A DNA stretch of 64,000 nt, from assembly GCA_035772405.1 (NCBI GenBank), contig JAYKKM010000180.1, forward strand, positions 295,001 through 359,000, written 5' to 3'. Source of the DNA: Chrysogorgia sp. JL179-B06 (taxonomy: Eukaryota; Cnidaria; Anthozoa; Scleralcyonacea; Chrysogorgiidae). Every line of letters starts with the position of its first letter. The stretch's first letter is position 1. The notes under the pieces are model-generated. The model was not told the origin of the DNA, did no database searches, and worked only from the letters and a program-made list of their open reading frames with translations. Shown piece after piece: positions 20,599 to 29,918 of the stretch. Made by a program: the position numbers and the translations under genes.

Positions 20599-20913
20599 AT
20601 GAAGGATCATATTTTTACATTTACGGAGACTAAAACATATTTTACAAAAAGAAAACGAATACCGTGTCAAGATGAAGCTTTGTATTGCCCAAATGATGAT
20701 TTTATTACAGTTTTAGAACATGTTGAAATTGTGTTGGTAAATTGTGAAGAAGTTCCTTTGCTACGACCTAATTATGCTCCTACCAAGTATCAATTTTATA
20801 AACTATTATTCCTATGTGATTTACCAGTACTTGATCGGCAGTATGTATATACTCATTCACATATAGATCAATCGAGCCATATTGGGAAAGGCGTTAAAAG
20901 TATAATTGCTTGA
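20599..20913 (+). CDS. Left-end B-type protein 1 (unit 1)
   Basis: A 104-codon protein with an N-terminal FTFTETKTYF strand, a CPNDDFITVLEHVEIVLV helix/strand, NCEEVPLL, FYKLLFLCDLP, QYVYTHSHIDQSS and IGKGVKSI. This strand-C-x-K/E-x-P, FYKLL, YxYT..DQ, IGKxV order defines the large left-end family in this element. The last codons differ from the copies at 21501 and 28905 because of a TGA where they read TGT. Function is unknown; an OB-like small beta fold is my guess only. Confidence 0.75.
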   Translation: MKDHIFTFTETKTYFTKRKRIPCQDEALYCPNDDFITVLEHVEIVLVNCEEVPLLRPNYAPTKYQFYKLLFLCDLPVLDRQYVYTHSHIDQSSHIGKGVKSIIA

Positions 20914-21123
20914 TATATGTATCCCTAATTTGTGAAAAAATGACGTGTGTGAGTCACATATTTTTTTTATGGATAGATCAAATAGATCAATCGAAGAATA
21001 TTGGGAAAATTTGTTAGAAGTATAGATGCGACAATGATATATAATATTTTTTGATATGGAATTGGAAAAAATTAAATGTATTTCTATGAAATCAGAGCAT
21101 TAAAAAGGATCAACTGAGGGTGT

Positions 21124-21399
21124 GTGGATGTTCATTTAACTCGTGATTGCAAAGATTCTATATTTTATGCTGTGAATTATATGGAAGAGTATCCTATTCA
21201 TTTTGGTGTTTATCTTCGAGCGTTAATATTAAAAGATCTCAATCCAGACTCATATCTCAATACGGAGTTGGAAGTATCTTCAAATTGTTTTATTGCCATA
21301 ATTGATCGAGAAACCGAGATCAATTTGGAAGAAGAAGTATATTTTGATTCAACGGGTACATTACGAAATGTAATAGTGAATTTAGTTATGACGTCTTAG
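21124..21399 (+). CDS. Left-end A-type protein 3, N-terminally truncated (unit 1)
   Basis: It is identical to codons 19 onward of the 20171 protein but lacks the MAES start and TATA box, because the tandem-repeat junction lies at 21127. The frame could begin only at a GTG (21124) or at the ATG at 21181. It is probably an unexpressed by-product of the duplication. Confidence 0.4.
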   Translation: MDVHLTRDCKDSIFYAVNYMEEYPIHFGVYLRALILKDLNPDSYLNTELEVSSNCFIAIIDRETEINLEEEVYFDSTGTLRNVIVNLVMTS

Positions 21400-21500
21400 T
21401 AAATTGTTTTTTTGGATGGTTATATAAGAAGATGTTACCCATTGGAGAGTGTTAGATTTTAAAATATTTTGTTGTGTAAAGACAAGGATTTTGTGAAAAA

Positions 21501-21830
21501 ATGAAGGATCATATTTTTACATTTACGGAGACTAAAACATATTTTACAAAAAGAAAACGAATACCGTGTCAAGATGAAGCTTTGTATTGCCCAAATGATG
21601 ATTTTATTACAGTTTTAGAACATGTTGAAATTGTGTTGGTAAATTGTGAAGAAGTTCCTTTGCTACGACGTAATTATGCTCTTACCAAGTATCAATTTTA
21701 TAAACTATTATTCCTATGTGATTTACCAGTTCTTGGTCGGCAGTATGTATATACTCATTCACATATAGATCAATCGAGCCATATTGGAAAAGGCGTTAAA
21801 AGTATAATTGCTTGTTATATGTATCCCTAA
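21501..21830 (+). CDS. Left-end B-type protein 2 (unit 1)
   Basis: A 109-codon near-identical duplicate of 20599-20913, ending SIIACYMYP. A TATATAAG box lies upstream at about 21421. Differences include LLRRNYALT for LLRPNYAPT. Function is unknown. Confidence 0.7.
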   Translation: MKDHIFTFTETKTYFTKRKRIPCQDEALYCPNDDFITVLEHVEIVLVNCEEVPLLRRNYALTKYQFYKLLFLCDLPVLGRQYVYTHSHIDQSSHIGKGVKSIIACYMYP

Positions 21831-22058
21831 TTTGTAAAAAAATGACGTGTGTGAGTCACATATTTTTTTTATGGATAGATCAAATAGATCAATCGAAGAA
21901 TATTGGGAAAATTTGTTAGAAGTATAGATGCGACAATGATATATAATATTTTTTGATATGGAATTGGAAAAAATTAAATGTATTTTTATGAAATCAGAGC
22001 ATTAAAAAGGATCAACTGAGGGTGTGTGAAACCATTTTGGACGGTGTATTAGTACAGG

Positions 22059-22508
22059 ATGTACATACCCGGACGAAAGACTTGGTCGTTTATTTCTCGT
22101 AGTGAAGAAATCGGTAATAAATTGTTTGAGGAAGCGAAATTAATTGGTAATCCTTCTTGTAAAATTAAATTGGATAATATCTCGTTTTTTGAATGCAGTT
22201 GTGAAACTGGAAATGAAAGTAATGGATATATTCAAGGTGTGGTTATATTTAAAGAAACAAACGATGGTGATTGGGTTAATATTTGGGGTAATATAATACC
22301 CTACTGTAGTGATATTGTTCGATCCTATCCTGAAGATTTCTACCATCGTAAGGGTCGAACCTACGATCCCTCTACACTTATTCGATATGGAAAACGTCGT
22401 GGAAAAATGGGGAAATTGTGGAGTCGCGAAAGATCTTTGAAATTTGCAAAATATAAAAGAGAGTGGAGAAAAAAAAACAATCTTAAAAAAACGTTAAATA
22501 ATACTTAA
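22059..22508 (+). CDS. Rep-like protein 1 (unit 1)
   Basis: 149 codons. RKTWSF near the start, an ISFFECSC strand, GYIQGVVIFK, then GRTYDPSTLIRYGKRRGKMGKLW and a basic C-terminus. The order resembles the N-terminal rolling-circle endonuclease domain of CRESS-DNA Rep proteins (FTxNN-like, HLQG-like, YxxK-like blocks). The metal-binding His of the HLQG block is Tyr here and no helicase domain follows, so catalysis looks lost. A paralogue lies at 51264-51698 near the other end. It may bind DNA; the Rep relation is a hypothesis. Confidence 0.55.
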   Translation: MYIPGRKTWSFISRSEEIGNKLFEEAKLIGNPSCKIKLDNISFFECSCETGNESNGYIQGVVIFKETNDGDWVNIWGNIIPYCSDIVRSYPEDFYHRKGRTYDPSTLIRYGKRRGKMGKLWSRERSLKFAKYKREWRKKNNLKKTLNNT

Positions 22509-22514
22509 AACAAG

Positions 22515-22715
22515 ATGTTTTGTTCGTACTGTTGTATGGGTGTTAAACACTGGGAACATTTTGCAATGTATTATACATGTAGAAAATGCTATGTCAACAG
22601 ACAATATTGTGAATTTTGTAAAAGATACTTAAGATTACACTTACTACTAAATTGATGTATAGCTGTAAATGTAGCGATAGAATAAAAAGATGGAAACAAA
22701 GATATAATATTGAAT
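22515..22715 (+). pseudogene. Cys-rich small protein, frameshifted (unit 1)
   Basis: It starts MFCSYCCMGV, 7 bases after the Rep-like gene, and matches the intact 67-codon gene at 29919-30122. Small changes near 22630 shift the frame before the last Cys pair, so the zinc-binding set is incomplete. Confidence 0.65.
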
Positions 22716-22944
22716 AAAAAATTTTTATTACAACAAAAATTCGTTTTTTATTTTTTTACAAAAATGGAGGGTTAAGAAGCGATTGTTTTTCCTAAAAAAA
22801 GAAAATAAAAAATGTTTTTTCAAAAAAAAAAAGTTTTTTCCTATATAAACATTGTTAAAGAATCAAAAAATTGAAAACCGACAATTTGTTGTGTAGGAAT
22901 TATTTTTTTAAGGAACAACTATTTTCACCAATAAAAAATTTATA

Positions 22945-23223
22945 ATGGGTAGACAAAAAGGTGGTTTGTATTTACCCACTATGAATAGGTATCAAATAGG
23001 TTCTGGGGGTAGAAAAAGAAAACAAATACGAAGGAGGGGTAGGAAAATAAAAACAAAACAAAAAGGAGGATTCTTTAATTGGATCTTAAAACCCGGGATA
23101 GCAATGGGAAAAGCACTGGTTGGTGGGGGAGTAAAAAGAAAACAAAAAGGAGTTTTTTTTTATTCGCGAAGAATGATGGATTGTATGACAAAAGCGCTAT
23201 TCAATAAGGATGTTTATAAATAG
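22945..23223 (+). CDS. Basic core-like protein with QKGG motifs (unit 1)
   Basis: 92 codons, very rich in Lys, Arg and Gly. MGRQKGGL start, KTKQKGGFFNWI in the middle and KRKQKGVFF later, each followed by a hydrophobic stretch. It resembles adenovirus-type basic core or cement proteins processed by the viral protease at Gly-containing sites. Related small basic proteins lie at 38263, 41893 and 49010. A CCTATATAAAC TATA-like box lies at about 22840. Virion role inferred. Confidence 0.6.
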   Translation: MGRQKGGLYLPTMNRYQIGSGGRKRKQIRRRGRKIKTKQKGGFFNWILKPGIAMGKALVGGGVKRKQKGVFFYSRRMMDCMTKALFNKDVYK

Positions 23224-23277
23224 AAGCTGTTTTTATTTTTTGAAATCAGTTCTACTTCTGGTTGTCTACAGTAAAGA

Positions 23278-23544
23278 ATGTCTTCTAACTCACCCTTGCT
23301 CTGTCCACCTCATCATCTTGTAAAAAAAATGAAAAATGTTAAAGTGGTGTTACTAGAATGTAGAAAAATTCCATTTCTACATCCTGAGGAGGGTGAACGT
23401 GACGGATTTTATAAAATATTATTAAAAGCTGATATGAAGGATGGTCAAAAGTATATATATTCTTATTTGCAAGACAATTATTCAGATAAAATTGGAGAGA
23501 TCATTGGATTTACGGACGAAGAAAATTTTAAAGAAAAAAAATGA
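23278..23544 (+). CDS. Left-end family protein (unit 1)
   Basis: 88 codons with the family pattern: CPPHHLVKKM helix, VKVVLLECRKIPFL, GFYKILLKADM, QKYIYSYLQD and IGEIIGF. The stop overlaps the ATG of the next gene (ATGA), suggesting co-transcription. Function is unknown. Confidence 0.7.
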   Translation: MSSNSPLLCPPHHLVKKMKNVKVVLLECRKIPFLHPEEGERDGFYKILLKADMKDGQKYIYSYLQDNYSDKIGEIIGFTDEENFKEKK

Positions 23545-23755
23545 ATCATATATTGTTCTGCACCCCCGAAGACATAGTAAAAAGTTTGGGAAATGTAAGG
23601 TTAATAAGATGTGATAAAGTTACTCTATTCCAATAGTGTTCAATTTTATAAATTAATTTCATTGTAAGAGTGAAAAGGAGGATGAAAAGTTAGTATATAC
23701 CTACACACGTTTTGATCAAACGTTGAATATTGGAAAGTTTGTGAAATTAAATTAA
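23541..23755 (+). pseudogene. Left-end family gene, broken (unit 1)
   Basis: It matches 30943-31197, but a deletion near 23633 creates an early TAG, and other small deletions follow. The intact counterpart in unit 2 shows the family pattern. Confidence 0.7.
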
Positions 23756-23783
23756 CAAAAAAGACATTTAGCTGTTATGAGAG

Positions 23784-24017
23784 ATGGAGACTCCCTCATT
23801 CATACTCCCCCAAGATTTTATAAAAGTTCTGGCTGGCAATGGAGATGGAGGTTTAATTTTATTAAAATGTGAAAAAATAAATACCATAGGGGTATTTGAT
23901 GCTTATTTTCTATACAAAATAGTATTACAAAATGATAAAATCGACGGGGTTCCAAAATATATATATATATCATCGAATGATCAGACAAATCTGATTGGAA
24001 CTGCAGTTAGATTTTAA
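23784..24017 (+). CDS. Left-end family protein (unit 1)
   Basis: 77 codons: FILPQDFIKVL helix, LILLKCEKI, FLYKIVLQND, KYIYIS, NDQTNLIGTAVRF. The unit 2 copy has two more codons in the YIYTYS strand. Function is unknown. Confidence 0.7.
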   Translation: METPSFILPQDFIKVLAGNGDGGLILLKCEKINTIGVFDAYFLYKIVLQNDKIDGVPKYIYISSNDQTNLIGTAVRF

Positions 24018-24045
24018 AAAAGACAAGTCAAGAATTAAAGAGAAA

Positions 24046-24306
24046 ATGAATCAGTACCAAGAAATGGATATATTTCAGTTTAAAAAAGAAGTATGTACTC
24101 CACAAGCAAAATTACGTTTAGTAGGCTCTATACCGCTTCCAAAAACAGAACCCAATCGCATAATTACAGAATTGCAATTGTATCGTTTATATTTTAAAGA
24201 TGAAAGTAATGGATGTTATTATACGACAAGATTTGATTTACCAATGGTACGTTTATTGGGTAAAAATGTACGTCTTACTGAACAATATTTATTTGTTACC
24301 ATTTAA
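24046..24306 (+). CDS. Left-end family protein, divergent (unit 1)
   Basis: 86 codons from the ATG at 24046, chosen because the relic homologue also starts there; an upstream in-frame ATG at 23995 lies in the previous gene. LRLVGSIPLP, YRLYFKDE, YYTTRFD and LLGKNVRL repeat the family order in diverged form. Function is unknown. Confidence 0.65.
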   Translation: MNQYQEMDIFQFKKEVCTPQAKLRLVGSIPLPKTEPNRIITELQLYRLYFKDESNGCYYTTRFDLPMVRLLGKNVRLTEQYLFVTI

Positions 24307-24424
24307 TTTCTTATCTATAACCCTGTAAATATTAAGAAAAATAAAAAAACTGTTTTGTTTGCTATAAAATAGAGTGTGTTTTGATTTTTTGAAAAATGAA
24401 TGATAGTGAATTTAAAAAAAAGGA

Positions 24425-24661
24425 ATGGATGATCCGAATTATGTTCCCCCAGAACATCTTGCAGAGATTTATAAAAAATCTAATATGATGTTATTATCAT
24501 GTGTAAAAGAAGATTATTTTAAAGATATTTTTAAACCGTGTTATAAGTTATTAGTATACTTATGTGAAATGGGTACCGATGATCAGTATATATATACCTA
24601 TGTAACAAATGACTGTACACATTTGAAAGGGTACTTTATACAATTTAAAGAAATAGAATAA
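24425..24661 (+). CDS. Left-end family protein (unit 1)
   Basis: 78 codons: YVPPEHLAEIY helix, NMMLLSCVKEDYF, CYKLLVYLCEMG, QYIYTYVTNDCTHLKGYFIQF. A GCTATAAAATAG box lies at about 24360. Its stop overlaps the next ATG by one base. Intact here; the unit 2 copy is frameshifted. Function is unknown. Confidence 0.7.
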   Translation: MDDPNYVPPEHLAEIYKKSNMMLLSCVKEDYFKDIFKPCYKLLVYLCEMGTDDQYIYTYVTNDCTHLKGYFIQFKEIE

Positions 24662-25206
24662 TGGAAAAAAAGATTGAAAAGAATGATTGTTGGGTTTTGA
24701 ATGGAAAATTTTCTCCACTCAAATATATTGGAATTAAAAAAAAAGAAAATGTTGCTGAGTGTTGGGTTTTTAGTGGCACTTCACCATCACTTCTATATAA
24801 AGGAGTAAAAATAAAGGAAACTATTCACATGCAATGTTACCCTGTGAAAGAGTTGGTGAAAAAAATGTCTGAATTTGATGAGGATGATTGTTTTTATGTA
24901 TCTTTGAAACTCTTGATAGATGATTATCAAGATTCCAATTTAAAGTTGATGCATTGGTGTGAACATACACATCATAAATATGGATGTGCTTATACCGCCT
25001 ATGATTACTATTTTAAAAATGATAATATAGAATCCCGACTTAATCATTTGGTAAAAACGGCTACAAGATTCAGATTATCTCAAGAAAAAGATATATGGCT
25101 TTTTAAAACAACGATATTGCATCAATACAATCCTTACCACCAACCCCTTCAAAAGGACGATGATCTTATCGGGGAATATGTAGTGTTTATAAAAAAATTG
25201 GTGTAA
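24661..25206 (+). CDS. 181-codon left-end protein, cut by duplication (unit 1)
   Basis: The N-terminal part has a repeated NDCWVLNGKFSPL / AECWVFSGTSPSL module, then SLKLLIDDYQDSNLKLMHWC and a C-terminal DDDLIGEYVVFIKK that echoes the family ending. The last codon or so comes from the hAT sequence, because the tandem-duplication junction at 25199 cuts it. The relic and unit 2 show that the original continued a few dozen codons. Function is unknown. Confidence 0.6.
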   Translation: MEKKIEKNDCWVLNGKFSPLKYIGIKKKENVAECWVFSGTSPSLLYKGVKIKETIHMQCYPVKELVKKMSEFDEDDCFYVSLKLLIDDYQDSNLKLMHWCEHTHHKYGCAYTAYDYYFKNDNIESRLNHLVKTATRFRLSQEKDIWLFKTTILHQYNPYHQPLQKDDDLIGEYVVFIKKLV

Positions 25207-25829
25207 TTGACACGTTCGCTCAAAAAGGCCCGTCAAGCGGCATTTTAATTTAATAAATATTGTTAGTTTGTTACTATTGATCTAACATACTTGCTTTTGT
25301 GATAAACGTTAAATTGGGCTTTTCTTAAGTTAAAATGGTTTAGAAAAGTCAATAAATACTATTAGTTGCATGAGAGTAACTCGACGCAAATTTTGTCTGA
25401 CGATGTGGGGGCCCGCCACCTTTCCTTTTCCCGCCACCTTTCCTTTTCCTGTCTCTCGGCGGCCCTGCCAATGTATATGGAATACGTACTATAAGTACCT
25501 ATCGATTTACCCAAAACAAAGTTGAAAACGTGAAATATTGTAGTGACGCGATAATCTATTCCCAATATGTGTTAATCTTAACCTAGCGCCCTAAGCCATA
25601 AAATCAGGTGGTAAAGTAGCCTAATCATATTATCACTATAAACGGCTTATATGCCTCGCTCTATACGAGATAAGAGGACTGATATTGATATTTCGCATAT
25701 GTCAATGTTATCATTACTCATACCCATATCGTCACACTCGTTTATGCAGGTTGCAGATCTACGCTTCTACACGGCAGAATATATTAAAAGGGTTTCGACT
25801 TTCGTTGTGTTATAAAAGTGTTAATTATT

Positions 25830-26410
25830 CTCGCGACAGACATGCGTGACAAGGATGGGAAAGTCAGAGCAGTTCTCTTGCGCACATTAAGCAAAGATGG
25901 AAAACCAACGCAGATGAGATGACCCTTACAGAAGTTGTTTCCTGTAGAGCTGAAATCCGATCGAAACAAGGAACCAGAACTTCCTATCACGTTTGTGAAA
26001 CTTGCCGAACATGAAACCATAGGATAAGTTAAAATAATAACATTTAACGTACTGTTGATTGATTTATCCCTCCGCCAATCAAGGTGGGGAGTGTGTTATA
26101 ATGGCCGACAGCGACTGAATGGAAAAGAAGTAATGTTACTCCTGTCTCTAAAAAGATGAGACGACAAATAAGAAAAACTTCAGGTCAATCAACATCTTAT
26201 CTGTAATCCCAGTGGTATTCGAGAAAATAAAATTTGAGCAACTCTATCAGGCCTTCTCTCCATGTTTCTCGGAGAATATGTCAGGATTTCTTGTAGCTAT
26301 AGATCGGTCCAAAGCGTTCGATTCCATCTGCCATAACTTACTATTGGCTAAATTAAAGGCTTATGGGATTACTGAATCTGCTGTAGATTTGATCCGTTCG
26401 TACCTAAAAG
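25830..26410 (+). pseudogene. BEL fragment and RT left half (unit 2)
   Basis: A second copy of 18425-19004. The RT frame (FLVAIDRSKAFDS) again ends at the TIR start, 26411. It shows that the duplication took place after the Polinton had inserted into the retrotransposon. Confidence 0.85.
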
Positions 26411-26418
26411 AGTAGTCG

Positions 26419-26451
<33 letters not shown>

Positions 26452-27140
26452 CATGTGTAAGGGATTGGCACTAGCTCTTAACCAATCAGATTGCAGTATT
26501 GATTTGAATTGACCAATCAGAGAAAAGGGTATCGCATCATTTCCAGGGAGGTGTCTCAAAATGGCTCAAGCTGTGAGCTAGTTAATAACTAATAGTTCAG
26601 GAGGGGAAGTCAATTCAAATCAATACTTATTGCAATTTGATCAGTTTGAGAGCCAAGTGCCAATCCCTTACACATGAAGATGGTAGTTGTTGTTTTACTT
26701 GTCCTTTTCGTCGGGAAGGAAACATGGCCGCCGCACGAAGTGAAGAGAAAAAAATAAAAAAATGTCTTTTGGAAAAAAAAGTTGTTAATGGTTGGGAAAT
26801 ATATATTTGAAAAAAAAAATAATAAGATATATGTGAATTAGTCGTAGTAGTATTTTTAAAAAAAAAAGAAAAAACATGAATTTTGAAAAAAAAAGTTAAA
26901 ATATAACAAAATAAAAATATATAAAAATGGTTGGAATATTTTTATAAATAGAACATTGAATTGTATTTTATAAAAAAAAAAGGAATTGTAAAAAAGTATT
27001 TAAAAAAAAAAATAAGAAAAATGAGTGCGCGCGCGACGGAGATGTTACCTCAACGACGACCAGAGCTTGAATGAGGTGAAAGATGATATACCGGAAGTAA
27101 ATAGGGTATTATTTTTTTGGAAAAGGTTTTTTGGGAAAAG
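26411..27140 (+). repeat. Polinton left terminal inverted repeat (unit 2)
   Basis: It starts AGTAGTCG after CCTAAAAG, includes a longer TA run than unit 1, and pairs with 56234-56947. The sub-repeats 26451-26512 and 26609-26678 are inverted relative to each other. Two CCAAT boxes (about 26482 and 26513) lie in or next to the first arm. The element measured from here to 56947 is about 30.5 kb. Confidence 0.9.
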
Positions 27141-27216
27141 GCGTGTCCGGAAGTAGAGATACGTTTAGCTTTATATAAGAAGATCAACAAATGATATATC
27201 ATTTAGCATCAGAATC

Positions 27217-27549
27217 ATGGCTGAATCCGATGATGAAGTAATAGATCTTTTACATCTTAAAATATTTAAGGATACGTGTATAGCCGGGGAATGCAAGGAT
27301 TCTAAATTTTATGCTGTGGTTTATATGCCTGAGGAATGCCCTATTCATTTTGGTGTTTATCTTCGGGGATTAGTAGTAAAAGATCTCAATCCAGAGTCAT
27401 ATCTCAATACGGTGTTGGAAGTATCTTCAAATTATTTTCTTGCAGTAATTGATCGAAAAACCGAGATCAATTTGGAAGAAGAAGTATATTTTGATTCAAC
27501 GGGTACATTACGAAATATAATTGGGGGAGATATGTTCAGCATTATATAA
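27217..27549 (+). CDS. Left-end A-type protein 1 (unit 2)
   Basis: 110 codons, identical in sequence to 19806-20138, with the same TATA box (about 27172). It is the first gene inside the TIR of the complete copy. Function is unknown. Confidence 0.75.
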   Translation: MAESDDEVIDLLHLKIFKDTCIAGECKDSKFYAVVYMPEECPIHFGVYLRGLVVKDLNPESYLNTVLEVSSNYFLAVIDRKTEINLEEEVYFDSTGTLRNIIGGDMFSII

Positions 27550-27581
27550 GAAGAGCGACTATATCGTTTAGCATCAGAATC

Positions 27582-27905
27582 ATGGCTGAATCAAATGTTA
27601 GAGTAATAGATCTTTTACAACTTAAAATGTTTAAGGATGTTCATTTAACTCGTGATTGCAAAGATTCTATATTTTATGCTGTGAATTATATGGAAGAGTA
27701 TCCTATTCATTTTGGTGTTTATCTTCGAGCGTTAATATTAAAAGATCTCAATCCAGACTCATATCTCAATACGGAGTTGGAAGTATCTTCAAATTGTTTT
27801 ATTGCCATAATTGATCGAGAAACCGAGATCAATTTGGAAGAAGTATATTTTGATTCAACGGGTACATTACGAAATGTAATAGTGAATTTAGTTATGACGC
27901 GTTAG
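27582..27905 (+). CDS. Left-end A-type protein 2 (unit 2)
   Basis: 107 codons; differs from 20171-20497 by one missing Glu codon in the EEE run. Its own TATA box overlaps the end of the preceding gene. Function is unknown. Confidence 0.75.
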   Translation: MAESNVRVIDLLQLKMFKDVHLTRDCKDSIFYAVNYMEEYPIHFGVYLRALILKDLNPDSYLNTELEVSSNCFIAIIDRETEINLEEVYFDSTGTLRNVIVNLVMTR

Positions 27906-28006
27906 TAAATTGTTTTTTTGGATGGTTATATAAGAAGATGTTACCCATTGGAGAGTGTTAGATTTTAAAATATTTTGTTGTGTAAAGACAAGGATTTTGT
28001 GAAAAA

Positions 28007-28336
28007 ATGAAGGATCATATTTTTACATTTACGGAGACTAAAACATATTTTACAAAAAGAAAACGAATACCGTGTCAAGATGAAGCTTTGTATTGCCCAA
28101 ATGATGATTTTATTACAGTTTTAGAACATGTTGAAATTGTGTTGGTAAATTGTGAAGAAGTTCCTATGCTACGACCTAATTATGCCCCTACCAAGTATCA
28201 ATTTTATAAACTATTATTCCTATGTGATTTACCAGTACTTGGTCGGCAGTATGTATATACTCATTCACATATAGATCAATCGAGCCATATTGGAAAAGGC
28301 GTTAAAAGTATAATTGCTTGTTATATCTTTCCCTAA
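28007..28336 (+). CDS. Left-end B-type protein 1 (unit 2)
   Basis: 109 codons with the full family pattern (VEIVLVNCEEVP, FYKLLFLCD, QYVYTHSHIDQSS, IGKGVKSI). It ends ACYIFP, unlike the truncated unit 1 counterpart. Function is unknown. Confidence 0.75.
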   Translation: MKDHIFTFTETKTYFTKRKRIPCQDEALYCPNDDFITVLEHVEIVLVNCEEVPMLRPNYAPTKYQFYKLLFLCDLPVLGRQYVYTHSHIDQSSHIGKGVKSIIACYIFP

Positions 28337-28530
28337 TTTGTGAAAAAATGACGTGTGTGAGTCACATATTTTTTTTATGGATAGATCAAATAGATCAATC
28401 GAAGAATATTGGGAAAATTTGTTAGAAGTATAGATGCGACAATGATATATAATATTTTTTGATATGGAATTGGAAAAAATTAAATGTATTTTTATGAAAT
28501 CAGAGCATTAAAAAGATCAACTGAGGGTGT

Positions 28531-28806
28531 GTGGATGTTCATTTAACTCGTGATTGCAAAGATTCTATATTTTATGCTGTGAATTATATGGAAGAGTATC
28601 CTATTCATTTTGGTGTTTATCTTCGAGCGTTAATATTAAAAGATCTCAATCCAGACTCATATCTCAATACGGAGTTGGAAGTATCTTCAAATTGTTTTAT
28701 TGCCATAATTGATCGAGAAACCGAGATCAATTTGGAAGAAGAAATATATTTTGATTCAACGGGTACATTACGAAATGTAATAGTGAATTTAGTTATGACG
28801 CGTTAG
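28531..28806 (+). CDS. Left-end A-type protein 3, N-terminally truncated (unit 2)
   Basis: It corresponds to 21124-21399 and likewise lacks the MAES start and promoter because of the inner tandem repeat. Probably not expressed as such. Confidence 0.4.
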   Translation: MDVHLTRDCKDSIFYAVNYMEEYPIHFGVYLRALILKDLNPDSYLNTELEVSSNCFIAIIDRETEINLEEEIYFDSTGTLRNVIVNLVMTR

Positions 28807-28904
28807 TAAATTGTTTTTTTGGATGGTTATATAAGATGTTACCCATTGGAGAGTGTTAGATTTTAAAATATTTTGTTGTGTAAAGACAAGGATTTTGTGA
28901 AAAA

Positions 28905-29234
28905 ATGAAGGATCATATTTTTACATTTACGGAGACTAAAACATATTTTACAAAAAGAAAACGAATACCGTGTCAAGATGAAGCTTTGTATTGCCCAAAT
29001 GATGATTTTATTACAGTTTTAGAACATGTTGAAATTGTGTTGGTAAATTGTGAAGAAGTTCCTTTGCTACGACCTAATTATGCTCCTACCAAGTATCAAT
29101 TTTATAAACTATTATTCCTATGTGATTTACCAGTACTTGGTCGGCCGTATGTATATACTCATTCACATATAGATCAATCGAGCCATATTGGAAAAGGCGT
29201 TAAAAGTATAATTGCTTGTTATATGTATCCCTAA
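28905..29234 (+). CDS. Left-end B-type protein 2 (unit 2)
   Basis: A 109-codon duplicate of 28007-28336 with a few changes (RPYVYTH for RQYVYTH). Function is unknown. Confidence 0.7.
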   Translation: MKDHIFTFTETKTYFTKRKRIPCQDEALYCPNDDFITVLEHVEIVLVNCEEVPLLRPNYAPTKYQFYKLLFLCDLPVLGRPYVYTHSHIDQSSHIGKGVKSIIACYMYP

Positions 29235-29462
29235 TTTGTGAAAAAATGACGTGTGTGAGTCACATATTTTTTTTATGGATAGATCAAATAGATCAATCGA
29301 AGAATATTGGGAAAATTTGTTAGAAGTATAGATGCGACAATGATATATAATATTTTTTGATATGGAATTGGAAAAAATTAAATGTATTTTTATGAAATCA
29401 GAGCATTAAAAAGGATCAACTGAGGGTGTGTGAAACCATTTTGGACGGTGTATTAGTACAGG

Positions 29463-29912
29463 ATGTACATACCCGGACGAAAGACTTGGTCGTTTATTTC
29501 TCGTAGTGAAGAAATCGGTAATAAATTGTTTGAGGAAGCGAAATTAATTGGTAATCCTTCTTGTAAAATTAAATTGGATAATATCTCGTTTTTTGAATGC
29601 AGTTGTGAAACTGGAAATGAAAGTAATGGATATATTCAAGGTGTGGTTATATTTAAAGAAACAAACGATGGTGATTGGGTTAATATTTGGGGTAATATAA
29701 TACCCTACTGTAGTGATATTGTTCGATCCTATCCTGAAGATTTCTACCATCGTAAGGGTCGAACCTACGATCCCTCTACACTTATTCGATATGGAAAACG
29801 TCGTGAAAAAATGGGGAAATTGTGGAGTCGCGAAAGATCTTTGAAATTGGCAAAATATAAAAGAGAGTGGAGAAAAAAAAACAATCTTAAAAAAACGTTA
29901 AATAATACTTAA
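29463..29912 (+). CDS. Rep-like protein 1 (unit 2)
   Basis: 149 codons, nearly identical to 22059-22508 (KRREKMGK for KRRGKMGK). RKTWSF, FFECSC, GYIQGVVIFK and LIRYGKRR blocks resemble a Rep endonuclease domain without its metal-binding His. It starts 28 bp after the spacer motif ACTGAGGGTGTGTG and is followed 6 bp later by the Cys-rich gene, so the two are likely co-transcribed. Confidence 0.55.
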   Translation: MYIPGRKTWSFISRSEEIGNKLFEEAKLIGNPSCKIKLDNISFFECSCETGNESNGYIQGVVIFKETNDGDWVNIWGNIIPYCSDIVRSYPEDFYHRKGRTYDPSTLIRYGKRREKMGKLWSRERSLKLAKYKREWRKKNNLKKTLNNT

Positions 29913-29918
29913 AACAAG

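Larger units (their letters stand above)
20225..22030. repeat. Inner 0.9-kb tandem repeat (unit 1)
   Basis: Sequence 20225-21126 (A-type gene body, B-type gene and a 200-bp spacer with a TGACGTGTGTGAGTCACA palindrome) is repeated at 21127-22030. Both units end ATCAACTGAGGGTGTGTG. The same pair is at about 27636-29432 in unit 2. Confidence 0.9.
17866..25198. repeat. Tandem duplication, unit 1 (7.3 kb)
   Basis: This block (hAT end, BEL fragment, RT left half, left TIR, left accessory genes) is repeated at 25199-32640. The junction at about 25199 joins the interior of the 181-codon accessory gene to the hAT fragment at a shared TGGTG. Unit 1 lacks 75 bp near 17960 that unit 2 keeps (25289-25363). 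The two units differ by scattered substitutions and small indels. Confidence 0.9.
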
